From positions 1-35,491 of the forward strand of contig CAIVVT010000280.1 of the NCBI GenBank assembly GCA_903909435.1: DNA of 35,491 nucleotides, in the 5' to 3' direction. The notes under the pieces were generated by a model. It ran no database searches, was not told the origin of the DNA, and worked only from the letters and a program-made list of their open reading frames with translations. Within the stretch, counting starts at the first letter, position 1; every line of letters begins with the position of its first letter. Shown here one piece after another: positions 27,568-35,491 of the stretch. This stretch comes from an uncultured Acidobacteriia bacterium (lineage in GTDB: Bacteria > Acidobacteriota > Terriglobia > Bryobacterales > Bryobacteraceae). The position numbers and the translations under genes are program-made.

Positions 27568-30057
27568 TCATTGTGCGCGGCTCTCATCTGCCGCGATTCC
27601 GGAGGCCACTTCAATTGGGGCCTGTACCGCAGCCTGCGCCGAGAGTGCATCGAGATCGCCGGCTAAAGCGATCCGCAGTACCTCGTCCATGGAGTCCACG
27701 AAACTTACCTTCATATCCTTCAAAATATTGGCGGGCACGTCGGTCAAGTCCTTTTCGTTGTCGCGCGAAAGGATCACTTCGCTCATCCCGTGACGGTGAG
27801 CGGCGAGCAACTTCTCCTTGACCCCGCCAATCGGCAATACCCGGCCGCGCAGCGTAATTTCGCCCGTCATCGCAACGTCGCCCCGCACCGGAATCCGCGT
27901 TAGCGCGCTTGCGATCGTGGTCGCGATGGTGATGCCAGCCGAAGGGCCGTCCTTCGGGATTGCCCCCTCAGGCACGTGGACGTGAATATCGAGGTGCCGG
28001 TAGAAATCCTTCGGCAACCCCAATAAGGCCGCGCGCGAGCGGATAAAGCTCATGGCCGCCTGCGCCGATTCCTGCATCACGTCGCCGAGTTTGCCGGTGG
28101 TCATTAACCGCCCACGGCCTTCCATGATGGTCGCTTCGGTCGTCAGCACCTGGCCGCCGACCTCGGTCCAGGCCAAACCGACGGTCACGCCGATTTCTGC
28201 CTTTCGAGTCATGTCCAGGTCGCGGAACCGATCTGGCCCCAGGAATTCAGTTACCTTCGCCGCGTCAACCACCACCACAGGCAGCGGTTCGCGTGCAGAA
28301 GGAGTCTCCACAACGCTGTGCTCCGCGCCGCCGTCAGCCACCGCCGACTTCGGGTCGCCCTCGGATTGGGCGTTAACCATTCGACGGGTCACCTTGCGGC
28401 AGACGTTTCCGATTTCGCGTTCCAGGTTGCGTACACCAGCCTCCCGCGTGAAATTCTGAATCAGCGAAAGCAGCCCCCCGTCCTCAAACTTGACGTTCTC
28501 GCCGTCCAAACCGCAGGCTTTCATCTGCTTGGGAACGAGGAACCGGCGAGCGATTTCCAGCTTCTCCGCTTCGGTGTAGCCAGACAGGCGAATCACTTCC
28601 ATTCGGTCCTGCAGAGCCGGGGGCACCGTGTGGATGACGTTGGCAGTGGCTATGAAGAATACTTCGCTAAGGTCATATTCTACGTCCAGGTAGTGATCCA
28701 TGAACATGAAATTCTGTTCCGGATCAAGCACTTCGAGCAACGCCGCCGACGGATCTCCACTGAAATCCGTAGACATTTTGTCCACTTCGTCGAGCATGAA
28801 GACCGGGTTTCGGGTACCGGCCTTCTTCATCATCTGCAAAACCTGACCCGGCAGCGCGCCGATGTAGGTGCGCCGATGGCCGCGAACTTCGGCCTCATCC
28901 CTAACTCCGCCCAATGAGAGCCGCACGAATTGACGGCCGGTGGCCTTCGCAATCGACATTCCGAGCGAAGTCTTACCCACGCCCGGAGGGCCCACGAAGC
29001 ACAGTATCGAGCCCTTGGGGTTCTTCACCAGGCGCCGCACCGCCAGGAATTCGAGAATTCGTTCCTTGATCTTCTCCAGGCCGTAATGGTCGGAGTTCAG
29101 GATTTCTTCCGCGTAGCGAAGATCGCGAATTTCCTTAGTCTTCTTCTTCCACGGAACCGCCAGCATCCAGTCCAGGTAATTGCGCGAAACCGTGCTTTCG
29201 GCTGACATCGGCGGCATGTTTTCCAGCCGGCGAAGTTCGGCCATGGCCTTTTCCTTCGCATCGGCGGTCATCCCCGCGGCTTCTATCTTCTTCTTGAGTT
29301 CGTCGACTTCCGATTTCTCGCCGCGCCCGAGTTCCTTCTGGATCGCCTTGATTTTTTCGTTGAGGTAATACTCTTTTTGAGCGCGTTCCATCTGCCGCTT
29401 TACGCGACCCTGAATGGTGCGGTCGACGTTCAACTTCTCGATCTCGATGTCGAGCATGTCGCCCACGCGCGTCAGCCGGTCGAGGGGGTCGAAGATCTCC
29501 AGAATCTCCTGCTTCTCCTCGATGGTCAATTGCAGATTCGAGCCGATGGTGTCGGCGAGTTTGCCGGGCTCGTCCTGTCGTACTGCCGAGATCATCGTCT
29601 CGTAGTTCACATTTTGGCTGAGCTTGACGTACTGCTCGAATAGCGAGGTCACCCGCTGGACCAAGGCATCGAGCACCGGACCGGCTTCGACGCGCGATGG
29701 AAACACACGCACCGTGGCGCGGAAGAAACCGTCTTCTTCGGCCACCGAAACCACCTTGCCCCGCTCGACGCCCTCGACGAGCACTTTGATATTGCCATCG
29801 GGCATGCGAACGTTCTGGACGATGTTGGCGATGGTTCCGACCTGGAAAATGTCTTCCGGGCGCGGCTCGTCCACCGAGGCATCGTGCTGAGTGGCAAGGA
29901 AGATCTTCTTGTCCGTGGCCAGCGCCTCTTCCAACGCGCGCACACTGGACTCCCGCCCAACCACGAACGGGGTCATCATGTGCGGGAATATGACCACGTC
30001 CCGGATCGGCATCATGGGGAGCCGTCGGCTCTCGGTCTTTTCTCTCGCGCTGCTCAT
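27568..30057 (-). CDS. lon: ATP-dependent protease Lon
   Basis: An 829-residue cytoplasmic AAA+ serine protease for damaged and regulatory proteins. An N-terminal LON substrate domain (from [14 protein letters not shown]) and coiled-coil precede Walker A GPPGVGKT, Walker [10 protein letters not shown], and the protease domain with catalytic Ser near 705 in PKDGPSAG and Lys near 747 in GGVKEK. An insertion of about 30 residues, including [16 protein letters not shown], lies between the ATPase and protease parts. ATG at 30057 has AAAGG upstream. Together with clpX and tig this is the quality-control block. It has its own candidate promoter at 30092-30120. Confidence 0.97.
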   Translation of the reverse strand: MSSAREKTESRRLPMMPIRDVVIFPHMMTPFVVGRESSVRALEEALATDKKIFLATQHDASVDEPRPEDIFQVGTIANIVQNVRMPDGNIKVLVEGVERGKVVSVAEEDGFFRATVRVFPSRVEAGPVLDALVQRVTSLFEQYVKLSQNVNYETMISAVRQDEPGKLADTIGSNLQLTIEEKQEILEIFDPLDRLTRVGDMLDIEIEKLNVDRTIQGRVKRQMERAQKEYYLNEKIKAIQKELGRGEKSEVDELKKKIEAAGMTADAKEKAMAELRRLENMPPMSAESTVSRNYLDWMLAVPWKKKTKEIRDLRYAEEILNSDHYGLEKIKERILEFLAVRRLVKNPKGSILCFVGPPGVGKTSLGMSIAKATGRQFVRLSLGGVRDEAEVRGHRRTYIGALPGQVLQMMKKAGTRNPVFMLDEVDKMSTDFSGDPSAALLEVLDPEQNFMFMDHYLDVEYDLSEVFFIATANVIHTVPPALQDRMEVIRLSGYTEAEKLEIARRFLVPKQMKACGLDGENVKFEDGGLLSLIQNFTREAGVRNLEREIGNVCRKVTRRMVNAQSEGDPKSAVADGGAEHSVVETPSAREPLPVVVVDAAKVTEFLGPDRFRDLDMTRKAEIGVTVGLAWTEVGGQVLTTEATIMEGRGRLMTTGKLGDVMQESAQAAMSFIRSRAALLGLPKDFYRHLDIHVHVPEGAIPKDGPSAGITIATTIASALTRIPVRGDVAMTGEITLRGRVLPIGGVKEKLLAAHRHGMSEVILSRDNEKDLTDVPANILKDMKVSFVDSMDEVLRIALAGDLDALSAQAAVQAPIEVASGIAADESRAQ

Positions 30058-30091
30058 CGCTGTCGCCTTTTGGATGTCGTTGTTATCGGGA

Positions 30092-30120
30092 AGTATTCAA
30101 GCGAAAGATCTAGCAATCAA
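30092..30120 (-). promoter_or_regulatory. putative promoter of lon
   Basis: On the minus strand TTGATT (30115-30120), a 17-bp spacer, AATACT (30092-30097). The predicted start lies about 28 nt before the lon ATG. Both boxes match the sigma-70 consensus at four of six positions. Three CTTGA motifs in this region could hint at heat-shock control, but no matching -10 element is seen. Confidence 0.4.
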
Positions 30121-30194
30121 GCCGTTCAAGCAAGATCGGGGAGGACACTCAGATTCCGGGAACCGGCGGGGTGGATATTACGGCAGGGAATTTC

Positions 30195-31466
30195 TTAGCC
30201 CGCTTTTTCGAGGAGCGCCCAATTGATCTTTTGAGTAACCACCATTTCCTTCGTCACTATGAATTCGCGAATTTTCTTGTTCGAAGGAAGGTAGTACATG
30301 AGGTCTAGCATCAGCTCTTCCAGTATCATCCGAAGGCCGCGTGCTCCGACTTTTCGCTGGAGCGCCATGTCGGCAATACTCTCCAGCGCCTCATCCGTGA
30401 ATTTCAGTTTAACATTTTCGAACTCAAAGAGTTTCTGATACTGCTTCATGATCGCATTCCGCGGGCGAGTCAGGATTTGCATCAGCGCAGCTTGGTCCAA
30501 GTCCTCCAACACCGCCGCTACCGGCATGCGACCTATAAACTCGGGGATGAATCCGTAGTGAATTAAATCTTCCGGCTGCACTTGCTGCAGGAGTGAAATA
30601 TCTCGATTTTGAGAAGACCGCGAGGGCACTCCGCCCTTCTTATCTTCCCCGCCCTTGAATCCGAGCGTCTTCTTTCCAACCCGCCTGGCGATGACCTTTT
30701 CAAGTCCTACAAAGGCGCCGCCGCATATGAAGAGTATGTTTGTCGTGTCTACCGGAGTGAACTCCTGATGCGGGTGCTTACGGCCGCCCTGTGGTGGAAC
30801 GTTCGCTACCGTTCCTTCCAGGATCTTCAGCAGCGCCTGTTGCACGCCCTCGCCGGAGACGTCGCGGGTAATTGACGGGTTCTCATCCTTGCGGCTGATC
30901 TTGTCTATTTCGTCGATATAGATGATACCGGTCTGACACCGCTGGACATCCCAGTCGGAGTTCTGCAGCAGTCGGAGAATGATGTTTTCCACGTCCTCGC
31001 CGACGTAGCCCGCTTCGGTCAAGGTGGTTGCGTCGACAATGGCGAAGGGCACATCGAGGATTCGTGCGAGCGTTTGCGCTAGCAGCGTCTTGCCCGTTCC
31101 GGTCGGGCCGATCAGCAGAATATTCGACTTGGCCACTTCAACGTCGCCGGTCCGCTGGCGGTTCATCTGAATCCGCTTGTAGTGGTTGTAAACCGCGACG
31201 GCCAGCTTCTTCTTAACCGACTCCTGACCGATGACGTACTGTTCCAGGTACTCTTTCAACTCAAGCGGCTTCGGCAGTTTGGTCAGTCCGGCACCGCTGC
31301 GCTCGGCGCGATCGTCTTCAAGAATGGAATTGCAGACGGCGATGCACTCATCGCAAATAAATGCGCGCGGGTACTCGCTCGGAGAGGAGATGAGCTTGCC
31401 GACAACGTCCTGGGCCTTGTGGCAAAAAGAACAGCGGAGGGTTTCGTCGCTACCGGTTCGCTTCAC
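30195..31466 (-). CDS. clpX: ATP-dependent Clp protease ATP-binding subunit ClpX
   Basis: A 423-residue AAA+ unfoldase that delivers substrates to ClpP. The N-terminal zinc domain has C12, C15, C38 and C41 (CSFC...CDEC). Walker A is GPTGTGKT, Walker [11 protein letters not shown], and the ClpP-docking loop and sensor regions are in place. The start is GTG at 31466 with GGAG 7 nt upstream. It lies between tig and lon, but clpP, which normally precedes it, is absent: only 163 bp separate it from tig. Confidence 0.97.
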   Translation of the reverse strand: MKRTGSDETLRCSFCHKAQDVVGKLISSPSEYPRAFICDECIAVCNSILEDDRAERSGAGLTKLPKPLELKEYLEQYVIGQESVKKKLAVAVYNHYKRIQMNRQRTGDVEVAKSNILLIGPTGTGKTLLAQTLARILDVPFAIVDATTLTEAGYVGEDVENIILRLLQNSDWDVQRCQTGIIYIDEIDKISRKDENPSITRDVSGEGVQQALLKILEGTVANVPPQGGRKHPHQEFTPVDTTNILFICGGAFVGLEKVIARRVGKKTLGFKGGEDKKGGVPSRSSQNRDISLLQQVQPEDLIHYGFIPEFIGRMPVAAVLEDLDQAALMQILTRPRNAIMKQYQKLFEFENVKLKFTDEALESIADMALQRKVGARGLRMILEELMLDLMYYLPSNKKIREFIVTKEMVVTQKINWALLEKAG

Positions 31467-31629
31467 GGATGGACTCCCGAAATGCTCGGAAAACTGGCAG
31501 CGGCCGTCGCTGTCCCAAGCGTGCCCCCATTATCTACTGAATTGAGGCTGTGGGCAATCAGCACCTGCCCAGGTTGGTTTGTCAGCCACCCGGTCAGGCC
31601 AGTCGCTGTTGATCTTGTCGGACGGTTTC

Positions 31630-32907
31630 TCATTCGGCTGTCGGCGGAGTGGTCTTGACGGCCTGCTCGAAGAGGAATCCGAGGGTCTTCTCAGTCCTGA
31701 TCCTGGAAGCAATCCGTCCCAGGGTACCGTCCTTCTCGAATTTCATGCGCACTGCGGCGATCGGTTCGCGCTGTTGCCGGGAGACACGGGACAACTCGGC
31801 GTCCACTTCCTCTTGCGTGGTGAAGATGGATTCAGCGGAGGAAACCTTCTCGAGTATCAGGCTGGCGCGGACGTCGCGTGTCGCGCGCTCGGCCTGCCCT
31901 TTACGGAGTTCACTCCAATCCAACTTGAGTTTGCCAACGTCTACGCCTTGCGACGAAAGCGACCGCAACTGGCTTTCGACGATGACCTGGACCTGCTGGT
32001 CTACGAAGACTTCGGGAACGGCAAACGGGTGCGCGTCAACCAGCTTTTCGACGATCGCATTCTTGGCCTCATTTTGAGCCGAGTTCTCACGCTCGCGGAA
32101 GATCGTCTTGCGGACTTCGTTGCGCAACTCTTCCAGGTTCTGGAAATCGCCCAGGTCCTTGGCGAATTCGTCGTTGAGTTCCGGGAGTTCCTTCAGCCGG
32201 ATCTGCTTCAGATCGATCTTGAACCGGACGGTTTTCCCGGCGAGTTTCTCCGCGGCGTAGTTCTCGGGATATGCGATCTCGGCTTCGCGGGATTCACCCG
32301 GCTGCGCGCCGCGCAGGGCTTCCGTGAACTCGGGGAACGTGTCCTTGCCTCCGATTTCGATGTTGATGTCGTGCTGGTGCATCGCCTCATCATCGAGCCC
32401 GGCGATTGGATGCAGGTCCACAATGCAGTGATCGCCGTCCTCCCCGGGCCGCGGATCCACGTTGACGTACTGTGCGCGCGATTCGCGAACGCTTTCAATG
32501 CGTTCATCCACGTCGCTGTCCGCTACCTGCGGCTCGGCGTAGGGAACTTCGATTCCCCGGTAGTTTCCCAACTCGAACTCGGGTGCAACCTCGAGTTCCG
32601 CCTTGAAACTGACGCCGCCCGAATCGAGGTACTGCAGTTCCCTAATATCTGGACGACTGACAACCTGCAGGTTCTGACTGTCGTACTCTTTCTTCAGGTA
32701 TTCGGGAATCAGCTTGTCCAGAGCTTCTTGACGGATCTCGCCCGAGTAATACTGGCGGATGATAGCTTCCGGCGCCTTTCCCGGACGAAACCCCTTCAAG
32801 TGCGCCTTCCCCCGGACCTTGGCCGTCGCCGCCGCGGTTGCCGCGGTGAACGCCTCCGCGGGAATCACGATGTCGAGCGAGTGCTTACACCCTTCTATCA
32901 GTGCCAA
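31630..32907 (-). CDS. tig: trigger factor
   Basis: A 425-residue ribosome-associated chaperone and peptidyl-prolyl isomerase. The ribosome-binding signature GFRPGKAP is at 39-46, the FKBP-type PPIase domain is about 150-245 (VDLHPIAG..., NYAAEKLAGKTVRF), and the helical chaperone arms follow. The start is TTG at 32907: GGAGGT lies 6 nt upstream and translation begins ALIEGCKHSLDI, the usual family N-terminus; the 12-residue longer frame was rejected. It begins the tig-clpX-lon block, 369 bp after metK. Confidence 0.96.
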   Translation of the reverse strand: MALIEGCKHSLDIVIPAEAFTAATAAATAKVRGKAHLKGFRPGKAPEAIIRQYYSGEIRQEALDKLIPEYLKKEYDSQNLQVVSRPDIRELQYLDSGGVSFKAELEVAPEFELGNYRGIEVPYAEPQVADSDVDERIESVRESRAQYVNVDPRPGEDGDHCIVDLHPIAGLDDEAMHQHDINIEIGGKDTFPEFTEALRGAQPGESREAEIAYPENYAAEKLAGKTVRFKIDLKQIRLKELPELNDEFAKDLGDFQNLEELRNEVRKTIFRERENSAQNEAKNAIVEKLVDAHPFAVPEVFVDQQVQVIVESQLRSLSSQGVDVGKLKLDWSELRKGQAERATRDVRASLILEKVSSAESIFTTQEEVDAELSRVSRQQREPIAAVRMKFEKDGTLGRIASRIRTEKTLGFLFEQAVKTTPPTAE

Positions 32908-33276
32908 TCCAATACCTCCACAACTTGCGCGCCTGAATGCCACACGCGCGAACGGACGAGCCAGTGGGCGCGTCGCGTTACGAACTCAACTTCGGGAATG
33001 GTGGCATGCGGCGGGGTTTTCAACGCCGCCGGATGAAATCCCATTGAGACGAACGATGACCTGGGACCGGAAACTCCGGCAGGAAACTGCCGCCGCGAAC
33101 GTCGGCTCCGCAGCCCCCACCTCAGGCGCCTGGGACCGGCACCCCTCTTGTCTAGTTTCGCATGGTTCGCGACGAGGCATGTAATCGCGCGGACACATTC
33201 GGGCAATCGACAGCCCTTGTGTTGGGTCGCGCGCGGGCATGCCATACCGTCCAATCGCGGCCAGGAAGAAGGGCGG
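32908..33276. other. intergenic region between metK and tig
   Basis: 369 bp. A 157-codon frame on the minus strand overlaps both neighbours and looks spurious. It contains an 11-nt direct repeat CCTGGGACCGG at 33060-33070 and 33129-33139, and a hairpin with GCGGCG/CGCCGC arms near 33007-33032. A weak TTGCCC-N17-TACATG promoter-like pair is seen on the minus strand. It is presumably the tig leader and promoter region. Confidence 0.5.
33060..33139. repeat. 11-nt direct repeat upstream of tig
   Basis: CCTGGGACCGG occurs at 33060-33070 and again at 33129-33139, 69 bp apart start to start. It may be chance or a pair of binding sites. Confidence 0.35.
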
Positions 33277-34443
33277 CTAGTTGCGAACTGAAGTTGCCAG
33301 CCGCGCGTCGTCGCGAAGCAATTCCGCTTTGTCCGACTTCTCCCAGCTGAAACTGTCTTCAGTGCGGCCAAAGTGACCGAAAGCGGCAGTCAGACGGTAG
33401 ATCGGACGCCGCAATTGGAGGTGGTCGATCATACCCTTGGGCGTCAACGGGAAGTGGGCGCGGACGAGTTCTACAATCCGCTCCTCATCCACGACGCTGG
33501 TTCCGAAGGTGTTAACCAGGACGGAAACCGGCTCGGCCACGCCGATTGCGTAAGCCAGTTGGACTTCGCAGCGCGTCGCCAACCCGGCAGCCACAATGTT
33601 CTTGGCGATGTAGCGAGCCATGTAGCACGCCGAGCGATCCACTTTCGTAGGATCCTTGCCCGAGAACGCGCCGCCGCCGTGACGACCCATGCCGCCGTAT
33701 GTATCCACGATGATCTTGCGGCCAGTCACTCCGCTATCCCCGTGAGGTCCGCCGATGACGAAGCGGCCGGTAGGATTGATGTGGAACTTCGTGCTGGCGT
33801 CGATCATCGAAGCGGGCACGACCGGGTCGATGATCGCGGCCTTGACCTGCTCGCGAAGTTCGTCGATGTCCATCTCCGCATGCTGAGTGGACACGACCAC
33901 GGCGTCGATTCGAGCGGGACTGCCATTCAGGTACTCAACCGAAACCTGGCTCTTGCCATCCGGACGGAGGAACCTCAGTTCACCGGAGCGCCGAACGTCG
34001 CTGAGCTTACGAGTCAATTGATGGGCCAGCATAATGGGCAGCGGCATCAACTCGGGCGTCTCGTCGCAGGCGTAACCGAACATGAGACCCTGGTCGCCAG
34101 CGCCGCCAGTGTCCACGCCCATGGCGATATCGCGCGATTGAGTGTGAACGAAGTTGCAGAACTTGAAAGTTCTGTAATCGAAACCAATTGCCGGATCGTC
34201 GTAGCCGATGTCCTTGACGGCCTGTCGTGCGACGTCTTCGTAATTGATCTTCGCCTCGGTCGTAATTTCTCCGGCGATGACACAAATGTCGGTCGTGACT
34301 AGGGTTTCGCAGGCGACGCGGCTGGTCGCATCCTGGGCCAGTGCGGCATCCAGAACGGCATCGCTAACTTGGTCGCAGACTTTATCGGGGTGACCCTCGG
34401 TCACCGACTCGGATGTGAAAATGTGGCGGCTTGCTTCTGGCAA
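33277..34443 (-). CDS. metK: S-adenosylmethionine synthetase
   Basis: A 388-residue cytoplasmic enzyme making SAM from methionine and [16 protein letters not shown] (about 13-25), signature [12 protein letters not shown] and signature [16 protein letters not shown] are all present; catalytic His19 lies in GHPDK. The start is TTG at 34443: GGAGG lies 6 nt upstream and translation begins [13 protein letters not shown], as in the family. The longer frame from 34494 adds 17 residues of leader. A strong promoter and a structured leader precede it (listed separately). SAM is the cofactor of the radical SAM and methyltransferase genes in this window, but that is general. Confidence 0.97.
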   Translation of the reverse strand: MPEASRHIFTSESVTEGHPDKVCDQVSDAVLDAALAQDATSRVACETLVTTDICVIAGEITTEAKINYEDVARQAVKDIGYDDPAIGFDYRTFKFCNFVHTQSRDIAMGVDTGGAGDQGLMFGYACDETPELMPLPIMLAHQLTRKLSDVRRSGELRFLRPDGKSQVSVEYLNGSPARIDAVVVSTQHAEMDIDELREQVKAAIIDPVVPASMIDASTKFHINPTGRFVIGGPHGDSGVTGRKIIVDTYGGMGRHGGGAFSGKDPTKVDRSACYMARYIAKNIVAAGLATRCEVQLAYAIGVAEPVSVLVNTFGTSVVDEERIVELVRAHFPLTPKGMIDHLQLRRPIYRLTAAFGHFGRTEDSFSWEKSDKAELLRDDARLATSVRN

Positions 34444-34452
34444 TTTGATCCT

Positions 34453-34497
34453 CCGTTGCTGCGAGTGGGATCCCAGCTGCTGGGGGCAAGACAACGG
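34453..34497 (-). promoter_or_regulatory. metK leader helix reaching into the Shine-Dalgarno sequence
   Basis: On the minus strand CCGTTG (34492-34497) can pair with CAACGG (34453-34458), whose last two bases are part of the metK GGAGG (34450-34454). Within the loop a small hairpin CCCAG-CAG-CTGGG (34472-34484) is possible. Pairing would partly block ribosome binding. It does not match the SAM riboswitch consensus sequences I remember, so its class, if any, is unknown. Confidence 0.4.
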
Positions 34498-34544
34498 GAA
34501 AAGGGGAGATCCTGCGCAGCCAGACGGGTTAAGACTCTCTTGAT

Positions 34545-34573
34545 AGTGTATTAGTCTCGACTTTTCCGGTCAA
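34545..34573 (-). promoter_or_regulatory. putative sigma-70 promoter of metK
   Basis: On the minus strand TTGACC (34568-34573), a 17-bp spacer, TACACT (34545-34550). The -35 box matches at five of six positions and the -10 box at four. The predicted start near 34538 leaves a leader of about 95 nt before the TTG start codon. Confidence 0.6.
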
Positions 34574-34656
34574 ACCGTTGTGGTCGAAGAGATGGCTGAG
34601 GACAGCGAACGGTCCTGAAGCCTGCCCGGATGGAATTGAGCCACCCAAGACGCGGT

Positions 34657-34682
34657 AAGGCCCGGCTGTTGCACCGGGCCTT
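34657..34682 (-). terminator. terminator hairpin after hsp20
   Basis: A 9-bp stem AAGGCCCGG (34657-34665) and CCGGGCCTT (34674-34682) with an 8-nt loop, about 54 bp after the hsp20 stop and before the metK promoter. Only two T's follow on the minus strand, so it may need help to terminate. Confidence 0.6.
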
Positions 34683-34735
34683 CCCGGGTCATGGAATCAG
34701 TGAATTGCTCGTTGCTTTGGTCTGCAGCGGGCGCG

Positions 34736-35188
34736 TCACTTGGTCTTTCCGATTTCGACCTTAACCGTCCTGGGCTGAGCGAGTTCCTTCTTGGGAAGGG
34801 TCACCTTCAGCACGCCGTTGTCAAAGGCGGCCGCCACCTTTATAGCATCGACGCTGTCGGGCAGCGAGAACGCGCGATGGAACGCACCGTAGCTCCGTTC
34901 GATCCGGTGGTAGCCGTTCTTGTTGTCCTCGTTTTCGAATTTGCGGCTACCGGAGAGAGTCAGAGTTCCATCCTCGATTTTGACTTCGACGTCCTCCAGT
35001 TTGACGCCGGGCAGGTCCGCGGACAACAGCAACTCCTTGTCGTTTTCCACGATGTCGACGGCGGGTCCCCAGGGACGCGCACCGACTGGTTGGTTGGCGA
35101 ATCGATCCAGCACCTGGTCCAACAGATTGAATGTATTGGGCAGGTTCTCGAATCCGGGAATTTCGCGACGATTAATCAAGCTCAACAT
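34736..35188 (-). CDS. small heat shock protein, Hsp20/alpha-crystallin family
   Basis: A 150-residue ATP-independent holdase. The alpha-crystallin domain spans about 40-140, with VDIVENDKELLLSADLPGV, the ERSYGAFHRAFSLP segment and the closing GVLKVTLPK. ATG at 35188 is favoured because GGAGGT lies about 10 nt upstream and the promoter at 35227-35255 would leave a leader of about 32 nt; in-frame ATGs at 35206, 35215 and 35218 are alternatives. The C-terminal IGK resembles the IxI/V oligomerisation motif only weakly. It is monocistronic, with its own terminator. Confidence 0.92.
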   Translation of the reverse strand: MLSLINRREIPGFENLPNTFNLLDQVLDRFANQPVGARPWGPAVDIVENDKELLLSADLPGVKLEDVEVKIEDGTLTLSGSRKFENEDNKNGYHRIERSYGAFHRAFSLPDSVDAIKVAAAFDNGVLKVTLPKKELAQPRTVKVEIGKTK

Positions 35189-35491
35189 TGAATTCTTAAC
35201 CTCCATTGGATTCATCATCCACTTTCAGGTTACAAGAAGATCTTTTCGGCGTCAAGTAATCTGATGCTTACGCGCTCATATAAAATGCTTTTTCGAAATA
35301 GCACCAATATGACTATACCCATCACGGGAGGCGGTTGTACTTGGACGGAGATTCATGGTGGAAGGGTTGAACCCCCTAGCGGGAGTTTACTGCGAGCTGG
35401 CGTAGCGCGCCCTTTCCTCATCGCATAAGTCCTTTCAGGTTCGTGGGTTGGATGGTTGTGCTGCCATTTGTTTTTGTATTACCCTGTATAG
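35189..35491. other. region upstream of hsp20 to window edge
   Basis: About 300 bp with no supported gene. It holds the hsp20 promoter and, further upstream, an AT-rich segment with a possible second -10-like TTATAT on the minus strand. No CIRCE element (TTAGCACTC-N9-GAGTGCTAA) and no clear sigma-32 promoter is seen. Confidence 0.5.
35227..35255 (-). promoter_or_regulatory. putative sigma-70 promoter of hsp20
   Basis: On the minus strand TTGACG (35250-35255), a 17-bp spacer, TAACCT (35227-35232). The -35 box is strong. The predicted start is near 35220, which supports the ATG at 35188. Confidence 0.5.

Noticed and set aside
31579..33036. 485-codon plus-strand open frame opposite tig
   Set aside because: Trigger factor on the minus strand is certain; this is a shadow frame.
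32898..33371. 157-codon minus-strand open frame between metK and tig
   Set aside because: It overlaps both metK and tig in another frame, is basic and low in motif content, and has no ribosome-binding site of note.
34444..34540. a known SAM riboswitch class (SAM-I, SAM-II, SAM-III) before metK
   Set aside because: I could not match the consensus sequences I remember; only a ribosome-binding-site helix is visible, so no class was assigned.
35221..35491. CIRCE or sigma-32 heat-shock control of hsp20
   Set aside because: No TTAGCACTC inverted repeat and no CTTGAAA/CCCCAT pair was found; a sigma-70-like promoter fits better.

Overview
The window is a GC-rich bacterial chromosome segment, most likely from an Acidobacteriota member near Solibacter/Bryobacter. 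That placement is inference. It rests on a diheme cytochrome resembling photosynthetic reaction-centre cytochrome subunits but with no photosynthesis genes nearby, on large secreted subtilisin-like and Ig-like proteins, on a secreted beta-rich protein with a GGGW...LSNPTSS-type segment, and on the mix of housekeeping genes. I see no phage, transposase, CRISPR array or rRNA. There is one tRNA, tRNA-Ser(GGA).

Layout. 1-3443 (minus): ileS-lspA, with a possible partial gene running off the left edge. 3488-4480 (plus): a secreted TPR protein with a decayed trypsin-like domain. 4572-8212 (minus): a secreted S8 protease followed by a secreted beta-rich protein. 8213-8810: a repeat-rich gap with two matching palindromes, then a methyltransferase overlapping a YraN-family gene and then galT (plus). 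10934-14102 (minus): a tight cluster of a REC-GGDEF diguanylate cyclase, murQ, a rhodanese and a secreted alpha/beta hydrolase. 14326-16325 (plus): an SDR reductase/thiolase operon. 16591-17547 (plus): a DHH-family phosphoesterase. 17604-19063 (minus): a radical SAM enzyme with a DCC thiol-disulfide oxidoreductase. Then tRNA-Ser, the diheme cytochrome (minus) and an Ig-domain secreted protein (plus).

22639-35188 is a long minus-strand housekeeping block. In transcription order it is hsp20, metK, tig, clpX, lon, ysxC, rho, mutL. It joins protein folding and quality control (Hsp20, trigger factor, ClpX, Lon) with SAM synthesis, ribosome assembly (YsxC), transcription termination (Rho) and mismatch repair (MutL). 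clpP, normally between tig and clpX, is missing.

Initiation is often non-canonical. TTG starts are the best choice for lspA, galT, ysxC, rho, tig and metK, most with a GGAG-type Shine-Dalgarno sequence about 6 nt upstream. GTG starts are likely for clpX, the thiolase, the rhodanese and the cytochrome.

No clear new multi-gene defence or biosynthetic system is visible. The best leads are the metK leader with a helix that reaches into its ribosome-binding site, the terminator-like hairpin in the tRNA-Ser leader, the paired palindromes at 8571-8645, the radical SAM/DCC pair, the missing clpP and the secreted pseudo-protease/TPR fusion.
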